NCBI GenBank assembly: GCA_050288705.1
Contig: JBNKEI010000123.1
Span: 1-11,996, forward strand
DNA: 11,996 bases
Direction: 5' to 3'
From: JBNKEI01 sp050288705
GTDB lineage: Bacteria > Myxococcota > Myxococcia > Myxococcales > UBA5297
Below, one piece after another: positions 1 through 8,400 of this stretch. A model generated the notes under the pieces. It saw nothing but the letters and a program-made list of their open reading frames with translations. It was not told where the DNA came from and searched no databases. Made by a program: the position numbers and the translations under genes. Position 1 is the first letter of the stretch, and every line of letters begins with the position of its first letter.

Positions 1-73
1 AATCGGTTTGCACAACCTTGCAAAGCGAGCTGGCCTTTCATCGCTATGCGACCTATTTTTGCATTGGGGTTGG

Positions 74-703
74 TCAGGAATATTCAGTAAACGCAGAACA
101 AAACGCCTCTGCTCCGTCACCTTTGAGTGCGCTTAGTGCCACTTTTCGCCCAGCAAGGGCAAGCATCAAAGTATTGGCTTCACCGCAAACTTGCGGACCG
201 TTTCCCCCTGTCCAGCCGCTATCTTCGGCGACAAAGGTAAAGCCGCGCGGGGTGCCAAAGAAACGAGCATTAATGGGCTTGAGGAGAGTAGATAAAACAA
301 TGTTGGTGCGTTCAACTGGAAACACGCGTTTAAGACCAATTGGCCAGCGAATATCAAGACCATGAACAACAATATCGGTAAGCGGCGCTTCCGGACCAAG
401 CCCGGGCGGATGAAAGCGACTATTGGCGCGCGCACGAAGTGCCGAGCAAAGCTCCGGTCCCAAGCGTTTTTCCTTGGCCACCGCACAATCTACCATCCTG
501 GCGAGATTAAACCGGTTGCAGAACAATTCCCACACCACCCGAGGCAGGGATGTTTCCAGGGGCCATACCAAGTGGGCCATCACCTGACAAATGGTCCAAC
601 CAGGTAAAGCACTGGGAGTGTTCCACTGTACATCATCCAGTAGCTCCAGCTCATCGGCGAGCAGATAACGCTCGTCGGCAATCATGGCGTAGATATCGTG
701 CAT
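74..703 (-). CDS. DinB-superfamily / maleylpyruvate isomerase-like (TIGR03083-type) protein
   Basis: A 209-residue protein that looks like the mycothiol-dependent maleylpyruvate isomerase-like branch of the DinB four-helix family. The supporting motifs are LPGWTICQVMAHL (His44), the usual first helix with its metal-ligand histidine, and DIVVHGLDIRWPIGL (His114, Asp117), which matches the family's DxxxHGxDIRxPLG motif. These proteins are cytosolic, bind a divalent metal and often act in thiol-dependent reactions, but the substrate here cannot be read from sequence. The ATG at 703 is preferred because GAGAGAAG lies just upstream; a TTG at 748 and an ATG at 721 lack a comparable ribosome site. 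It lies 115 bp downstream of the zinc-ribbon gene on the same strand, so co-transcription is possible but unproven. Family assignment is fairly sure, function is not. Confidence 0.75.
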   Translation of the reverse strand: MHDIYAMIADERYLLADELELLDDVQWNTPSALPGWTICQVMAHLVWPLETSLPRVVWELFCNRFNLARMVDCAVAKEKRLGPELCSALRARANSRFHPPGLGPEAPLTDIVVHGLDIRWPIGLKRVFPVERTNIVLSTLLKPINARFFGTPRGFTFVAEDSGWTGGNGPQVCGEANTLMLALAGRKVALSALKGDGAEAFCSAFTEYS

Positions 704-818
704 AAAGTCTTCTCTCAGCATAGTGTGATTCGCCGATCTCGGCTTCAATATTTTCTAAGGCAAAGAAAAACTGTGTTGCTGTTTTAGACCATCGTAAGAG
801 AGAGAACGAAGCGATCCC

Positions 819-1862
819 CTAATTGACTCCGCTTCCCTCGCCCACTCTCACCCGAACGGAATGTTCAGCAATATCATCGGGATATTCATAGAAGATTACT
901 CCAAACATGGCGGAACCAGCAGGATCTATTAAGTGGCCTTTTACTGCCAGCTTTTGCTGAAGGTCTTGGTTGTCAGCAGCACTAGTAATCGCATACAATT
1001 CTTCTGGAGTGGGTGCACTACCCGCCACTCCCTTGGCAACACGAGAAATCTTGGTGCCGCGAATAAGCTCTACCACTACATTCACTGCTGGTTTTGACTC
1101 TAAGGAACGATTTACCACTTTTCCCGAGACTAAAAAGACAAAACGCCCGTCTCGGGTTTCATAGAAACCATCGGTCACATCTTCCACCAATAGCTCTGCC
1201 TTTTCCGCTTCTCGCATGTCTAGGTAGTTGTTGATGGTCCAGGCAATTATCCCTGCTGCCAACATGCCTAAAGCTACTGCTCCCACTACGCTTCCGACTC
1301 GAGATCCGTATCTGCGAACCGCCCATACACAGGTGGTAGAAAGAGACTCTGATCGGGCTGCTTTTCTGCGTATCGATACTGGTTTACCTTGAGGAAGAAT
1401 CGATTCGAATTCGTCAAAGGGGCTACCAAAATCCTCTTGACAAGCAGCGATATTAGCTTTGTCGAACTCTTTACCTTCCAGCGAGAACCCAGGAGCTTTT
1501 ACATCAATGTTTCCCAATCCCTGCAAACCACTATTAACCTGGTCATCTAATCCCAGGTCGGAAAATAGGTTTTCCGGGTCATTTTTTTTTGCCCCATTAG
1601 AATTAATGGAAGCAGAAGACAACCCGGGGTCAATGCCAGCAAATAGGTCATCATTCGCACTCGCCGAATCTGAAGCTGGAGCATCAGGTGATATGCAAGC
1701 AGGCGCTTGATAGGCTGAATCAAATAGAGGGGCCTCTGGCGCCAAGTCCTTATGGATCATTAAAGCAACAGAACAACGAGGGCAGCGCACCTTGGCACCT
1801 CGCTGTGCTGCTTCATCCATTATTTCCAGGCGAGCTCCACAAGCGGCACAACAAAAAATCAT
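819..1862 (-). CDS. MJ0042-type zinc-ribbon protein with one membrane span and DUF3426-like tail
   Basis: A 347-residue protein. Residues 1-36 form a zinc ribbon with Cys5-x2-Cys8 and Cys27-x2-Cys30 (CAAC ... CPRC), as in MJ0042-type N-terminal domains. Residues about 40-175 are a low-complexity acidic linker rich in Ser, Asp and Ala. Residues about 188-211 are a single hydrophobic helix. The C-terminal part (about 225-345, with FLVSGKVVNRS) resembles the DUF3426 or FxLYD-like beta-sandwich often found in this architecture. The expected topology is zinc ribbon in the cytoplasm and C-terminal domain outside. The ATG is preceded by GGGGGA at good spacing. It lies 113 bp after the polyferredoxin gene on the same strand. 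Function is unknown; such proteins are common in delta-type proteobacteria and may have a sensing or scaffolding role, which is inference. Confidence 0.72.
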   Translation of the reverse strand: MIFCCAACGARLEIMDEAAQRGAKVRCPRCSVALMIHKDLAPEAPLFDSAYQAPACISPDAPASDSASANDDLFAGIDPGLSSASINSNGAKKNDPENLFSDLGLDDQVNSGLQGLGNIDVKAPGFSLEGKEFDKANIAACQEDFGSPFDEFESILPQGKPVSIRRKAARSESLSTTCVWAVRRYGSRVGSVVGAVALGMLAAGIIAWTINNYLDMREAEKAELLVEDVTDGFYETRDGRFVFLVSGKVVNRSLESKPAVNVVVELIRGTKISRVAKGVAGSAPTPEELYAITSAADNQDLQQKLAVKGHLIDPAGSAMFGVIFYEYPDDIAEHSVRVRVGEGSGVN

Positions 1863-1975
1863 ACAATCCCCCAGCGCAAACAGAATAATTGTACTTTAAA
1901 ATGGACCTCCGTCTCATCTGGCAGGCAAATTTTTGGTGGATGAAAATAAACTCACTTTTTTTGGGCTTTGGGGCT

Positions 1976-3535
1976 TCAAAACGGAAATTCATTCGGGATT
2001 TCCGACTCTTTACTAGAGGGTGAATCAGCTTCTTCAATTCTTTTGGAATAATAGGGGGCCTCGGCCTTTGCATGTTGCACATTAGCTTGCACATAAATTG
2101 CTTTGGGCATCTGAGGGCATACAAATTCGCAACGTCCGCAGCCAATACAATGCTCAACTTTGATTATCGGATAAGAAATATGACCTTTTTTCTTTGTAAA
2201 TACTGCGTGGGTCGGACAAACCTCGGCACAGGCGCCACAATCTTTTTGGTGAGAGTAGACAATGCATCGGTTCTCAATTAGGTAGGCTTTCCCAATTTGG
2301 GTAATCTGTTTGTTTTCCAAAGAAAGCGGCAGAATCGCCCCTGTTGGGCAAATATCTCCGCATAACCTACATTGGTAGTCGCAATAGCCCTTAGTGTAAT
2401 CCATGGTCGGCTGCAGTAGACCAAGCAATCCGTAGTTCCTCCAAGCAGGTTGAAGCACTGCCGTGGGGCAGGCGCTAACACATAGATGGCAAGCAGTACA
2501 CCTGTGCGCAAAACGATCAACGTGTTGTGACCCCGGAGGCGTAGGGGAAATGGGAGCGCGGAAAAATTTTACAAACAACCATTTAAATAGGTTGCGCAGC
2601 GGAATAATAGTTATTGCCGGCAAAATTATGGCCATTAATTTCAATACCAATCGCCGTTTAGGTTGCTCATTGACTTGGTTACTAGTATGGTTACTTAGTG
2701 CTGGCGCATAGACTAACGCTACCTGCGGACATTCTTTTAGGCAATTAAAACAACTTAGGCAGCGACTAGCATTAATAATTTGGCGATGGCTATCAATGCA
2801 GTTAGCCGGACAAACCATTTCGCATCGGCCACAGGCCGTACATGCCGTGACATTAAATGAAATTCTGTATCGGGAAAAACCAGCCAGTAACCCTAAAAAG
2901 GTGCCCACTGGGCAAATAGCATTGCAGAACTTTCTACCGCTTCTTAGCGACCACACCAACAGCATTAGAACAAATAACGAACCAAGTAAGATTTCCAGGT
3001 CTGGGAAAGGCCTAGTTATTGTAAATACACTATATATATCAAAAACATGCAGTAGCGAAACCAAATGATTACGCAATAACACATAAGTTGGCATCAGCAA
3101 TGTAGTAGCTAATTTACCGAAAAGGCTAAAAGGTTCTACAAGATTAAGCAGAGACAAACTACCCAGACCAACTGAAACAATTACCGCCATCAGCATTCCA
3201 TATCGCAAAGCGCTATTGGACGGAAGATAATGATAATGCGGCAAACGCTTTTTCGGTTTGGCAAAAAATGCAATGACACTTTGTAAGATTCCTAATGGGC
3301 ACAACACTGCACAATAAATTCTACCAAATAACAAAGTTAGCAATAAAACTACCAAAAGCCCAACCGCCGCCAGATAGCTTCCGGTTAGCAACCACTTCAG
3401 TAATGATGGGCCAAATTGCGTAGCAAGCAGCATTTGAGAAAGCAGGGGAAAATCATTCCCGCCTCTCAAAAAAATTACTAAAAAACCCAAAAACATTAGC
3501 AGAGAAACCGCAATGCGAATGGTTCTTAAATACAC
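1976..3535 (-). CDS. Membrane-bound polyferredoxin (NapH/CcoG-like 4Fe-4S protein)
   Basis: A 519-residue integral membrane iron-sulfur protein, probably passing electrons between the membrane and soluble partners. The N-terminal part (1-215) has about five hydrophobic segments and two CxxxCP motifs next to the membrane (Cys75/Cys79 and Cys204/Cys208), as in NapH- and CcoG-like proteins. Six ferredoxin-type cysteine groups follow: Cys232/235/238/242, Cys259/262/265/269, Cys346/349/352/356, Cys385/389/392/396, Cys424/433/436/440 and Cys463/466/469/473. The fourth and fifth have non-standard spacing, and a hydrophobic stretch (about 297-312) lies between the second and third groups. The GTG start is only 2 bp after the stop of the DUF362 gene, with GGTGAG as a likely ribosome site inside that gene's end, so the two are almost certainly co-transcribed. 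No oxidase, reductase or hydrogenase subunit is nearby, so the electron donor and acceptor are unknown. Confidence 0.88.
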   Translation of the reverse strand: MYLRTIRIAVSLLMFLGFLVIFLRGGNDFPLLSQMLLATQFGPSLLKWLLTGSYLAAVGLLVVLLLTLLFGRIYCAVLCPLGILQSVIAFFAKPKKRLPHYHYLPSNSALRYGMLMAVIVSVGLGSLSLLNLVEPFSLFGKLATTLLMPTYVLLRNHLVSLLHVFDIYSVFTITRPFPDLEILLGSLFVLMLLVWSLRSGRKFCNAICPVGTFLGLLAGFSRYRISFNVTACTACGRCEMVCPANCIDSHRQIINASRCLSCFNCLKECPQVALVYAPALSNHTSNQVNEQPKRRLVLKLMAIILPAITIIPLRNLFKWLFVKFFRAPISPTPPGSQHVDRFAHRCTACHLCVSACPTAVLQPAWRNYGLLGLLQPTMDYTKGYCDYQCRLCGDICPTGAILPLSLENKQITQIGKAYLIENRCIVYSHQKDCGACAEVCPTHAVFTKKKGHISYPIIKVEHCIGCGRCEFVCPQMPKAIYVQANVQHAKAEAPYYSKRIEEADSPSSKESEIPNEFPF

Positions 3536-3537
3536 AG

Positions 3538-4497
3538 CTAGCTCACCGTGATTTTCCTAATAGCCAATTTATTTAATTCCATATTACCAATGTGTCTTTC
3601 ATGCCCCATTTTTATATGAGGGATATGTGCAGGATTTACTCCCAAGATCTTAGTTGCTGCGGCATCGACAGCGACCGCATCAGCAGAAAGCAGTAACATT
3701 TTTTTTAAGGCTACATCCTCTTTTCCAGCATTTTGCGGCCCGTTTGCCATAGTCACGCGGTAAGCGTCCACCACATTTAAATTTGGTTTGCGGAAAAGGC
3801 AAAAATCAGCAATGCATTCGTGTAGACCCTGTCTATGATAGGTCATGCGGTCCCATACAACCCCCATAAGATTCTTCATGCTAATAGTTACCTGCGAGGC
3901 AAAATGGTGTTTTAATACCGGCACATTGATAAACACGTCTGCTTCCAGCAACACCTCGTGTACTTGCGCTTTTTTAAGCACCTGGCCACCGGGAATGTCG
4001 ATTGGTAAATAATTTGAAAAGTCATTAGCAGGAACCACCAATGCACCCCCCTCTTTGGCCAGTGTCGCAATGCCGCTGGTTTGGTAGGTTTTTACCCCGA
4101 AATCTACTGCATTATCAAAAACATATACCTTTTTTGCTCCCGCTTTTAGGCAATGTTCCACAATGCGCTTAACTAGCAATGGATTAGTATTAGCCCCGCT
4201 TTCCGGTCCTCGATCCCAGCCTATATTGGGCTTGACCACCACTTTTTGGTTTGGCTTTACAAACTTACTAATCCCCCCCAGAGCAGCAATAGCCAGGTCA
4301 AACATAACCTCTGGCTTGCCGTTTCTTACTGCTACAATGTCGGGAACCGAAGTAAATTTTTGGCGAGGATGACTCTTTGGCAAATCGCTTTTCTTACTAG
4401 CCCATGATTCCGCCAAATTATGCCAACCGAAAATCGATGTTCCGACCAGTACACTACTCACCGACAGACTTTTTTTAAAGAATTCTCGGCGATTCAT
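3538..4497 (-). CDS. Tat-exported DUF362 domain protein
   Basis: A 319-residue protein with an N-terminal twin-arginine signal (MNRREFFKKS, then a hydrophobic stretch to about residue 24), so it should be folded, perhaps with a cofactor, before export to the periplasm. The rest is a DUF362 domain. Recognisable segments are VVVKPNIGWDR (about 86-96), INVPVLKHH (190-198), SMKNLMGVVWDR (206-217) and the Asp-rich SADAVAVDAAATKILG (271-286). It has no ferredoxin cysteine motif of its own, unlike DUF362 proteins fused to 4Fe-4S domains; the next gene supplies that as a separate membrane protein. The ATG has a strong GGGGGA upstream. DUF362 has no assigned biochemical activity that I can state. It is the first gene of the minus-strand group. 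Confidence 0.87.
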   Translation of the reverse strand: MNRREFFKKSLSVSSVLVGTSIFGWHNLAESWASKKSDLPKSHPRQKFTSVPDIVAVRNGKPEVMFDLAIAALGGISKFVKPNQKVVVKPNIGWDRGPESGANTNPLLVKRIVEHCLKAGAKKVYVFDNAVDFGVKTYQTSGIATLAKEGGALVVPANDFSNYLPIDIPGGQVLKKAQVHEVLLEADVFINVPVLKHHFASQVTISMKNLMGVVWDRMTYHRQGLHECIADFCLFRKPNLNVVDAYRVTMANGPQNAGKEDVALKKMLLLSADAVAVDAAATKILGVNPAHIPHIKMGHERHIGNMELNKLAIRKITVS

Positions 4498-4710
4498 TTT
4501 TCCCCCGCAAGCGATCAGAGCATGAGCAACTCCTGGGCTTTAGTTTGCCAGCATCAGTTATGCTCGCCACCTTTTTGCTCACATACTTTGCTGCGTGTCA
4601 ATTGAGACAGTTTGGGCATACCAAGGGACAAGCCCATACCACTGCGCCTTGCCGGGAGAACTGCCCGAACGGCTTGCACAACGTTTTCCGGAAACGAGTC
4701 TTCTGGTGGT

Positions 4711-4912
4711 CAGGGCAATCGAGTTCTAATTTATTAGAAATAAATATCTACGTTTCCCAATTCCGTTTGTCCTGAGCGTAGGGCCGGCCACGACCCGAAG
4801 TCGAAGGACATATCGAGCAACAAAGCCTTCGACTTCGCTATCGCTACGATCAGGCTGACCAGAAGCATATTCGTTTGGAGATATCAATAACATTTAGAAC
4901 TCGATTGCCCTG
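4711..4912. mobile_element. Miniature inverted-repeat element (MITE), 202 bp
   Basis: The left end CAGGGCAATCGAGTTCTAA (4711-4729) is the exact reverse complement of the right end (4894-4912), giving perfect 19-bp terminal inverted repeats. A 10-bp target duplication flanks them. No transposase fits in 202 bp, so the element would need a transposase supplied elsewhere. Its inner part is a long imperfect palindrome (4771-4853). Subterminal sequence is also partly symmetrical, with ATATCT present on both arms. The perfect ends and duplication suggest a fairly recent insertion. The parent IS is not in this window. Confidence 0.85.
4771..4853. repeat. Imperfect palindrome inside the 202-bp element
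   Basis: The left arm (4771-4807, starting CCTGAGCGTAG and ending GAAGTCGAAGG) pairs with the right arm (4826-4853, CCTTCGACTTCGC ... CTACGATCAGG). The outer 11 bases pair with one mismatch, the inner 11 (GAAGTCGAAGG/CCTTCGACTTC) pair perfectly, and the middle is unpaired. The CCTGAGC ... GTCGAAGG words resemble palindromic intergenic repeats found in many unrelated bacteria. Here the palindrome forms the core of the miniature element and would fold as a hairpin in RNA or single-stranded DNA. Confidence 0.7.
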
Positions 4913-5050
4913 TTCTGGTGGTATACCAGGCTGGACCTCAAGATTATAACTCTCTGGTATCTTCTCCTAGCCCCCGAGCCGGGACGCAACCCGTCATGTG
5001 ATGAATTTCGCCGCGATTGCCCGCTTGTTCAGCTCTTCAGAGGTGATTGA

Positions 5051-5100
5051 GCAAGCCAGGAGTCGAGCAATTTGGACGAACTCCGCTCACTCCTGGTTGC
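5051..5100. repeat. Imperfect hairpin between the two miniature elements
   Basis: GCAAGCCAGGAGTCGAGC (5051-5068) pairs with GCTCACTCCTGGTTGC (5085-5100): 16 paired positions with two single-base bulges and a 16-nt loop. No T-run follows on the plus strand, so it is not an obvious terminator. It could be a structured repeat or the remnant of another element. No function is claimed. Confidence 0.5.
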
Positions 5101-5189
5101 GCCCGAGGTCTGATCTTCTTTGCTCAAATTTTTCTTTTTATCTCGAACTTGACCCGCAGTTTATAACTGAATCTAATAGTAAAAAGACC

Positions 5190-5421
5190 GTAACTATTCA
5201 GCGATAGCTGATTTTACGACAACCTATTCGCACCAATTCTGCCAGTCCTCTCTCCCTTTGGGAAAGAGTCAGAGTGAGGGAACAAATGAATTTAAAACCT
5301 AGTTCTCGACTCGCAAACCCTCGCCATTTCTACCCCCTCACCCTAACCCTCTCCCTCAGGGAGAGGGAATATTTGAAGCTCCCATCTTCCTGGGGGGATT
5401 AGTGCACATCTGAATAGTTAC
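5190..5421. mobile_element. Miniature inverted-repeat element, 232 bp, IS66-like ends
   Basis: The left end GTAACTATTCAG (5190-5201) is exactly inverted at the right end (CTGAATAGTTAC, 5410-5421); one further C/G pair can be counted outside. The flanking 8-mers are AAAAGACC (5182-5189) and GAAAGACC (5422-5429), identical in 7 of 8 positions, as expected for an old 8-bp target duplication. GTA-starting ends and 8-bp duplications are typical of the IS66 family, and the end resembles the IS66-like end at 11858 of this window (8 of the first 10 bases). There is no coding capacity. The interior carries an inverted pair of CCCTCACCC-type repeats. The element ends 51 bp before the GH31 start codon and so may affect that gene's expression. 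Confidence 0.78.
5247..5367. repeat. Inverted pair of CCCTCACCC-type palindromic repeats
   Basis: The segment 5335-5367 (CCCTCACCCTAACCC, then a hairpin) and the reverse complement of 5247-5280 agree at about 27 of 34 positions, so two copies face each other across about 54 bp. The right copy contains a perfect hairpin: CCCTCTCCC (5347-5355), loop TCA, GGGAGAGGG (5359-5367). The left copy has a weaker version. Sequences of this kind are widespread intergenic repeats in bacteria. The pair sits wholly inside the 232-bp element and forms most of its core. Confidence 0.75.
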
Positions 5422-5472
5422 GAAAGACCTTTTTGAGCAAAAACGAAAAATAGGAAAAAAAGGCGAACTTTT

Positions 5473-8400
5473 ATGGAAACATCGCGACGAGTTGATCTGA
5501 TCTGTTTAATTTTATTAAATTTTTTCGTCTCAAATCTAGCCTGTCAAACTGAGAGAAATCGACCCGTAGAAGAGCATAATACTGACACTGACACTGACAC
5601 TGACACTGATACTGATACTGATACAAATACGGAGCCAATGCTAATTTATACCCGGACTGAGCCTGTTCCTGGAAAAGAAGATATCGCCCAGCTTGGAAGC
5701 CCTACCTCGGATAAAGAAAACATTCTTGGCACTGGCGTCACCCTTACCAAGACAAATGATTCTGCCACTTATGTGGCCAACGATAGGATGACCCAGGGCC
5801 AAACTTTTACAACTGGGTCGTCCTCCAGTGGTTACATGCTAAGAGGCATCTGGATACGTCACGTTGGATACACCGATAGCTTGAAAAATGGTACCTGGGC
5901 CAATTTACTAGGCGACGACCAAATTACCGTTCGTATCTGTCACGTTAACGGAACAAAATTGAAGGTACTGAAATCAACAATAGTTACCGCGTCGTTTGGA
6001 AGTAGCCTTAGCGGGGGTAGTGAAAATGTTTATTGGAACGGAACTGGACGATGGATGTACATCGACTTGGGTGCGCCAATTAAGCTGGAGGCCAACACGG
6101 TATATGCATTTGATTTGACCTCCTACGGTCCTTGGTTCGAGTTGGCAGGCCTAGATTCAAACTCTTACAGCCAAGGAGTAGCATATACAACGCAAACCAA
6201 ACAAGCTCTAGATATGGGTACTGTTCATCAAAACGGTGACCGTACATTTGTTATCGATATTAATTCAACTAGCTATAATGCGCATACTAGCAAATGCGGA
6301 ATTGCCATTAAAGCTATTACCGATCGAATTATTCATGTCCAGTGTGTGCCCGATGGGCAGATTCCGAAAACTAGTTTGATCGTACCGGATATCCCTCGCA
6401 ATTCGGTTCCGGTAACTATTAATGACCAGGAAAATACTTATACCTTGACTACTTCGCAGCTCGAGGCTCGTCTAGACAAAGTCACCAAACGGGTTAGTTT
6501 TTATAACCCAGGTGGACAATTAATACTTGCAGAAAGTGGCCGAAGCGTTACTCCCTACTTACATCGGGAAGCTGCAACCAACAGTAAAACCTGGACTCTT
6601 TACCTAACCACCCAAAAATGGTCGGCCTCTGAATCAGAAGCTTATTATGGACTAGGGCAAAAACCGGGATCTTCTATTGATCACCAAGGACAGAGTACTG
6701 TTGTCGAACAGGGCAATACTGATGCAATGACGCCATTTATTGTTTCTTCGGGAGGATATGGTCTTTTATGGGATATTAATTGCACAGGTGAATTTAACGC
6801 GAAGGATACTTCAGGAAAAATATCTTTTAGCGCCGACGCTGCATTTGGTTTGGACTACTATTTTATCTACGGCCCTGATTACGAGCGCGTGATCAGTGAA
6901 TACCGCGAATTGACCGGGAAAGCGCCAATGTATCCGCGGTGGAGTTTTGGCTTATGGCAAAGCAAGTGCCAATACAACAATCAGAGTGAAATATTAGATA
7001 TCGCCAACAAATATCGCCAGAACAAGTTTCCGATTGATTTGATTATTCAGGATTGGAAATACTGGGAATATGACAACAACTATTGGAGCAGCATGACCTG
7101 GGATGCTAGCCGCTATCCAGATCCCGATACGATGATTAGTCAAATTCATGACCTAAATATTAAATTTATGGCGGTTATCTGGCCATTCATCGGGCCTTCC
7201 TCCGCATTGGGCCAGGAATTGAAACTCAATGGCGGTCTTTTAGAAGGAGGCAATAATTATACTAATCAGGTAGCAAAACTATTCAACGCCTACGATCCGA
7301 ATATCTATGACATTTACTGGAAGCATGCCAACCAGGGGCTCTTTCAGCGAGATTTGGATGCCTGGTGGATGGACGCCAGTGAGCCCGAGGACTTAAATAA
7401 CCTTGCCGGAGACATGGGCGAGTGTGGACCACTTAGCTCCTGTCATAACGCCTATGCGCTTGTTCATACAGAAGGATTGTCTTCGCGCCAGCTTAAGGTC
7501 AACAACGAAAAACGGGTTGTAATGCTAACCCGATCCTGCTGGGCTGGTCAGCAACGCACCGGTGCAGCCACCTGGTCTGGCGACACCAGTTCTGATTGGA
7601 ATACTTTTCAAAACCAGATACCTGCAGGGATTAGCTATTGCATGGCAGGTTTGCCATATTGGACAACCGACATTGGCGGTTATTGGGGAAACGACAACAA
7701 AAATCCCTCATTCCGAGAGCTTTTTCAACGATGGTATCAGTACGGAGCATTCTGTCCACTGTTTCGGGTGCACGGTTTTGCCGCCCGCGAGCCATGGCAA
7801 TGGGATGGAAAAGATGGACCGATTTACAATAATTTGAAAAAATATGCCGATTTGCGGTATCGACTAATGCCGTATATCTATACCCTAGGTTCCGAGGTTA
7901 CCCGCAAAAACACGACCATTATGCGTGGATTACCGATGGATTTCCCAGATGATGCGAACTGTAGGAAAAATAATCGTGAATTTATGTTCGGCCCTGCTTT
8001 TCTGGTGCGTCCAGTAACCGAGCCAATCTCCTCCTCGTCACCGAAGACAAGTGTCTATCTACCACAGATCGCTGGTTGGTATGATTTCTGGACTGGAGAA
8101 AAGCTAAACGGAGGAGTAACCGTTGATAAAGAAACACCAATTAATGTCATGCCATTGTATGTCAAAGCCGGTTCAATTGTACCTATGGGGCCGACAATGG
8201 AATGGACCACGCAAAAACCGGCAGACCCGATTGAACTGCGAATTTATACCGGCGCCAATGCCTCATTTACATTATATGAGGATGAAAATGACAATTATAA
8301 TTACCAAAATAGCGCCTTTAGCTTGATTCCTATTAATTGGGACGACGGCAAAAAAACTCTTACCATTGGTACTCGTCAAGGCAGTTTCCCTGGAATGCTC

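Larger units (their letters stand above)
4701..4922. repeat. 10-bp direct repeats (target-site duplication) flanking the 202-bp element
   Basis: TTCTGGTGGT occurs at 4701-4710 and again at 4913-4922, directly abutting the outer ends of the 19-bp inverted repeats. Perfect direct repeats at exactly these positions are what a transposase leaves when it cuts its target with a 10-bp stagger. A duplication of 9-12 bp is typical of several groups in and around the IS4 family, but the length alone does not name the family. Confidence 0.85.
4498..5472. other. Divergent intergenic region without a credible gene
   Basis: About 975 bp between the start codons of the DUF362 gene and the GH31 gene. Short open frames here are not convincing: they lack ribosome sites, resemble no protein I know and cross the repeats. 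The region holds two miniature mobile elements (4711-4912 and 5190-5421), an imperfect hairpin at 5051-5100 and a TGGTATACCA palindrome at 4919-4928. It must also contain promoters for both divergent genes. A TTGACA occurs on the minus strand about 105 bp before the DUF362 start, but without a well-placed -10 box, so no promoter is called. Confidence 0.7.

Noticed and set aside
18..607. Plus-strand open frames opposite the DinB-like gene
   Set aside because: They are antisense to a gene with clear family motifs, lack ribosome sites and resemble no protein I know.
732..743. GCCGATCTCGGC palindrome upstream of the DinB-like gene as an operator
   Set aside because: It is short, not flanked by recognisable promoter boxes, and could be chance.
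4595..4600. TTGACA on the minus strand (TGTCAA on the plus strand) as the DUF362 promoter -35 box
   Set aside because: No convincing -10 hexamer lies 16-18 bp downstream.
4545..5207. Short plus-strand open frames in the divergent intergenic region
   Set aside because: One runs into the left end of the 202-bp element and the other into the 232-bp element; neither has a ribosome site or protein-like composition.
5581..5622. Tandem repeat considered as a CRISPR-like array
   Set aside because: The units are 6 bp without spacers and lie in frame in a coding sequence; it is a Thr-Asp linker.
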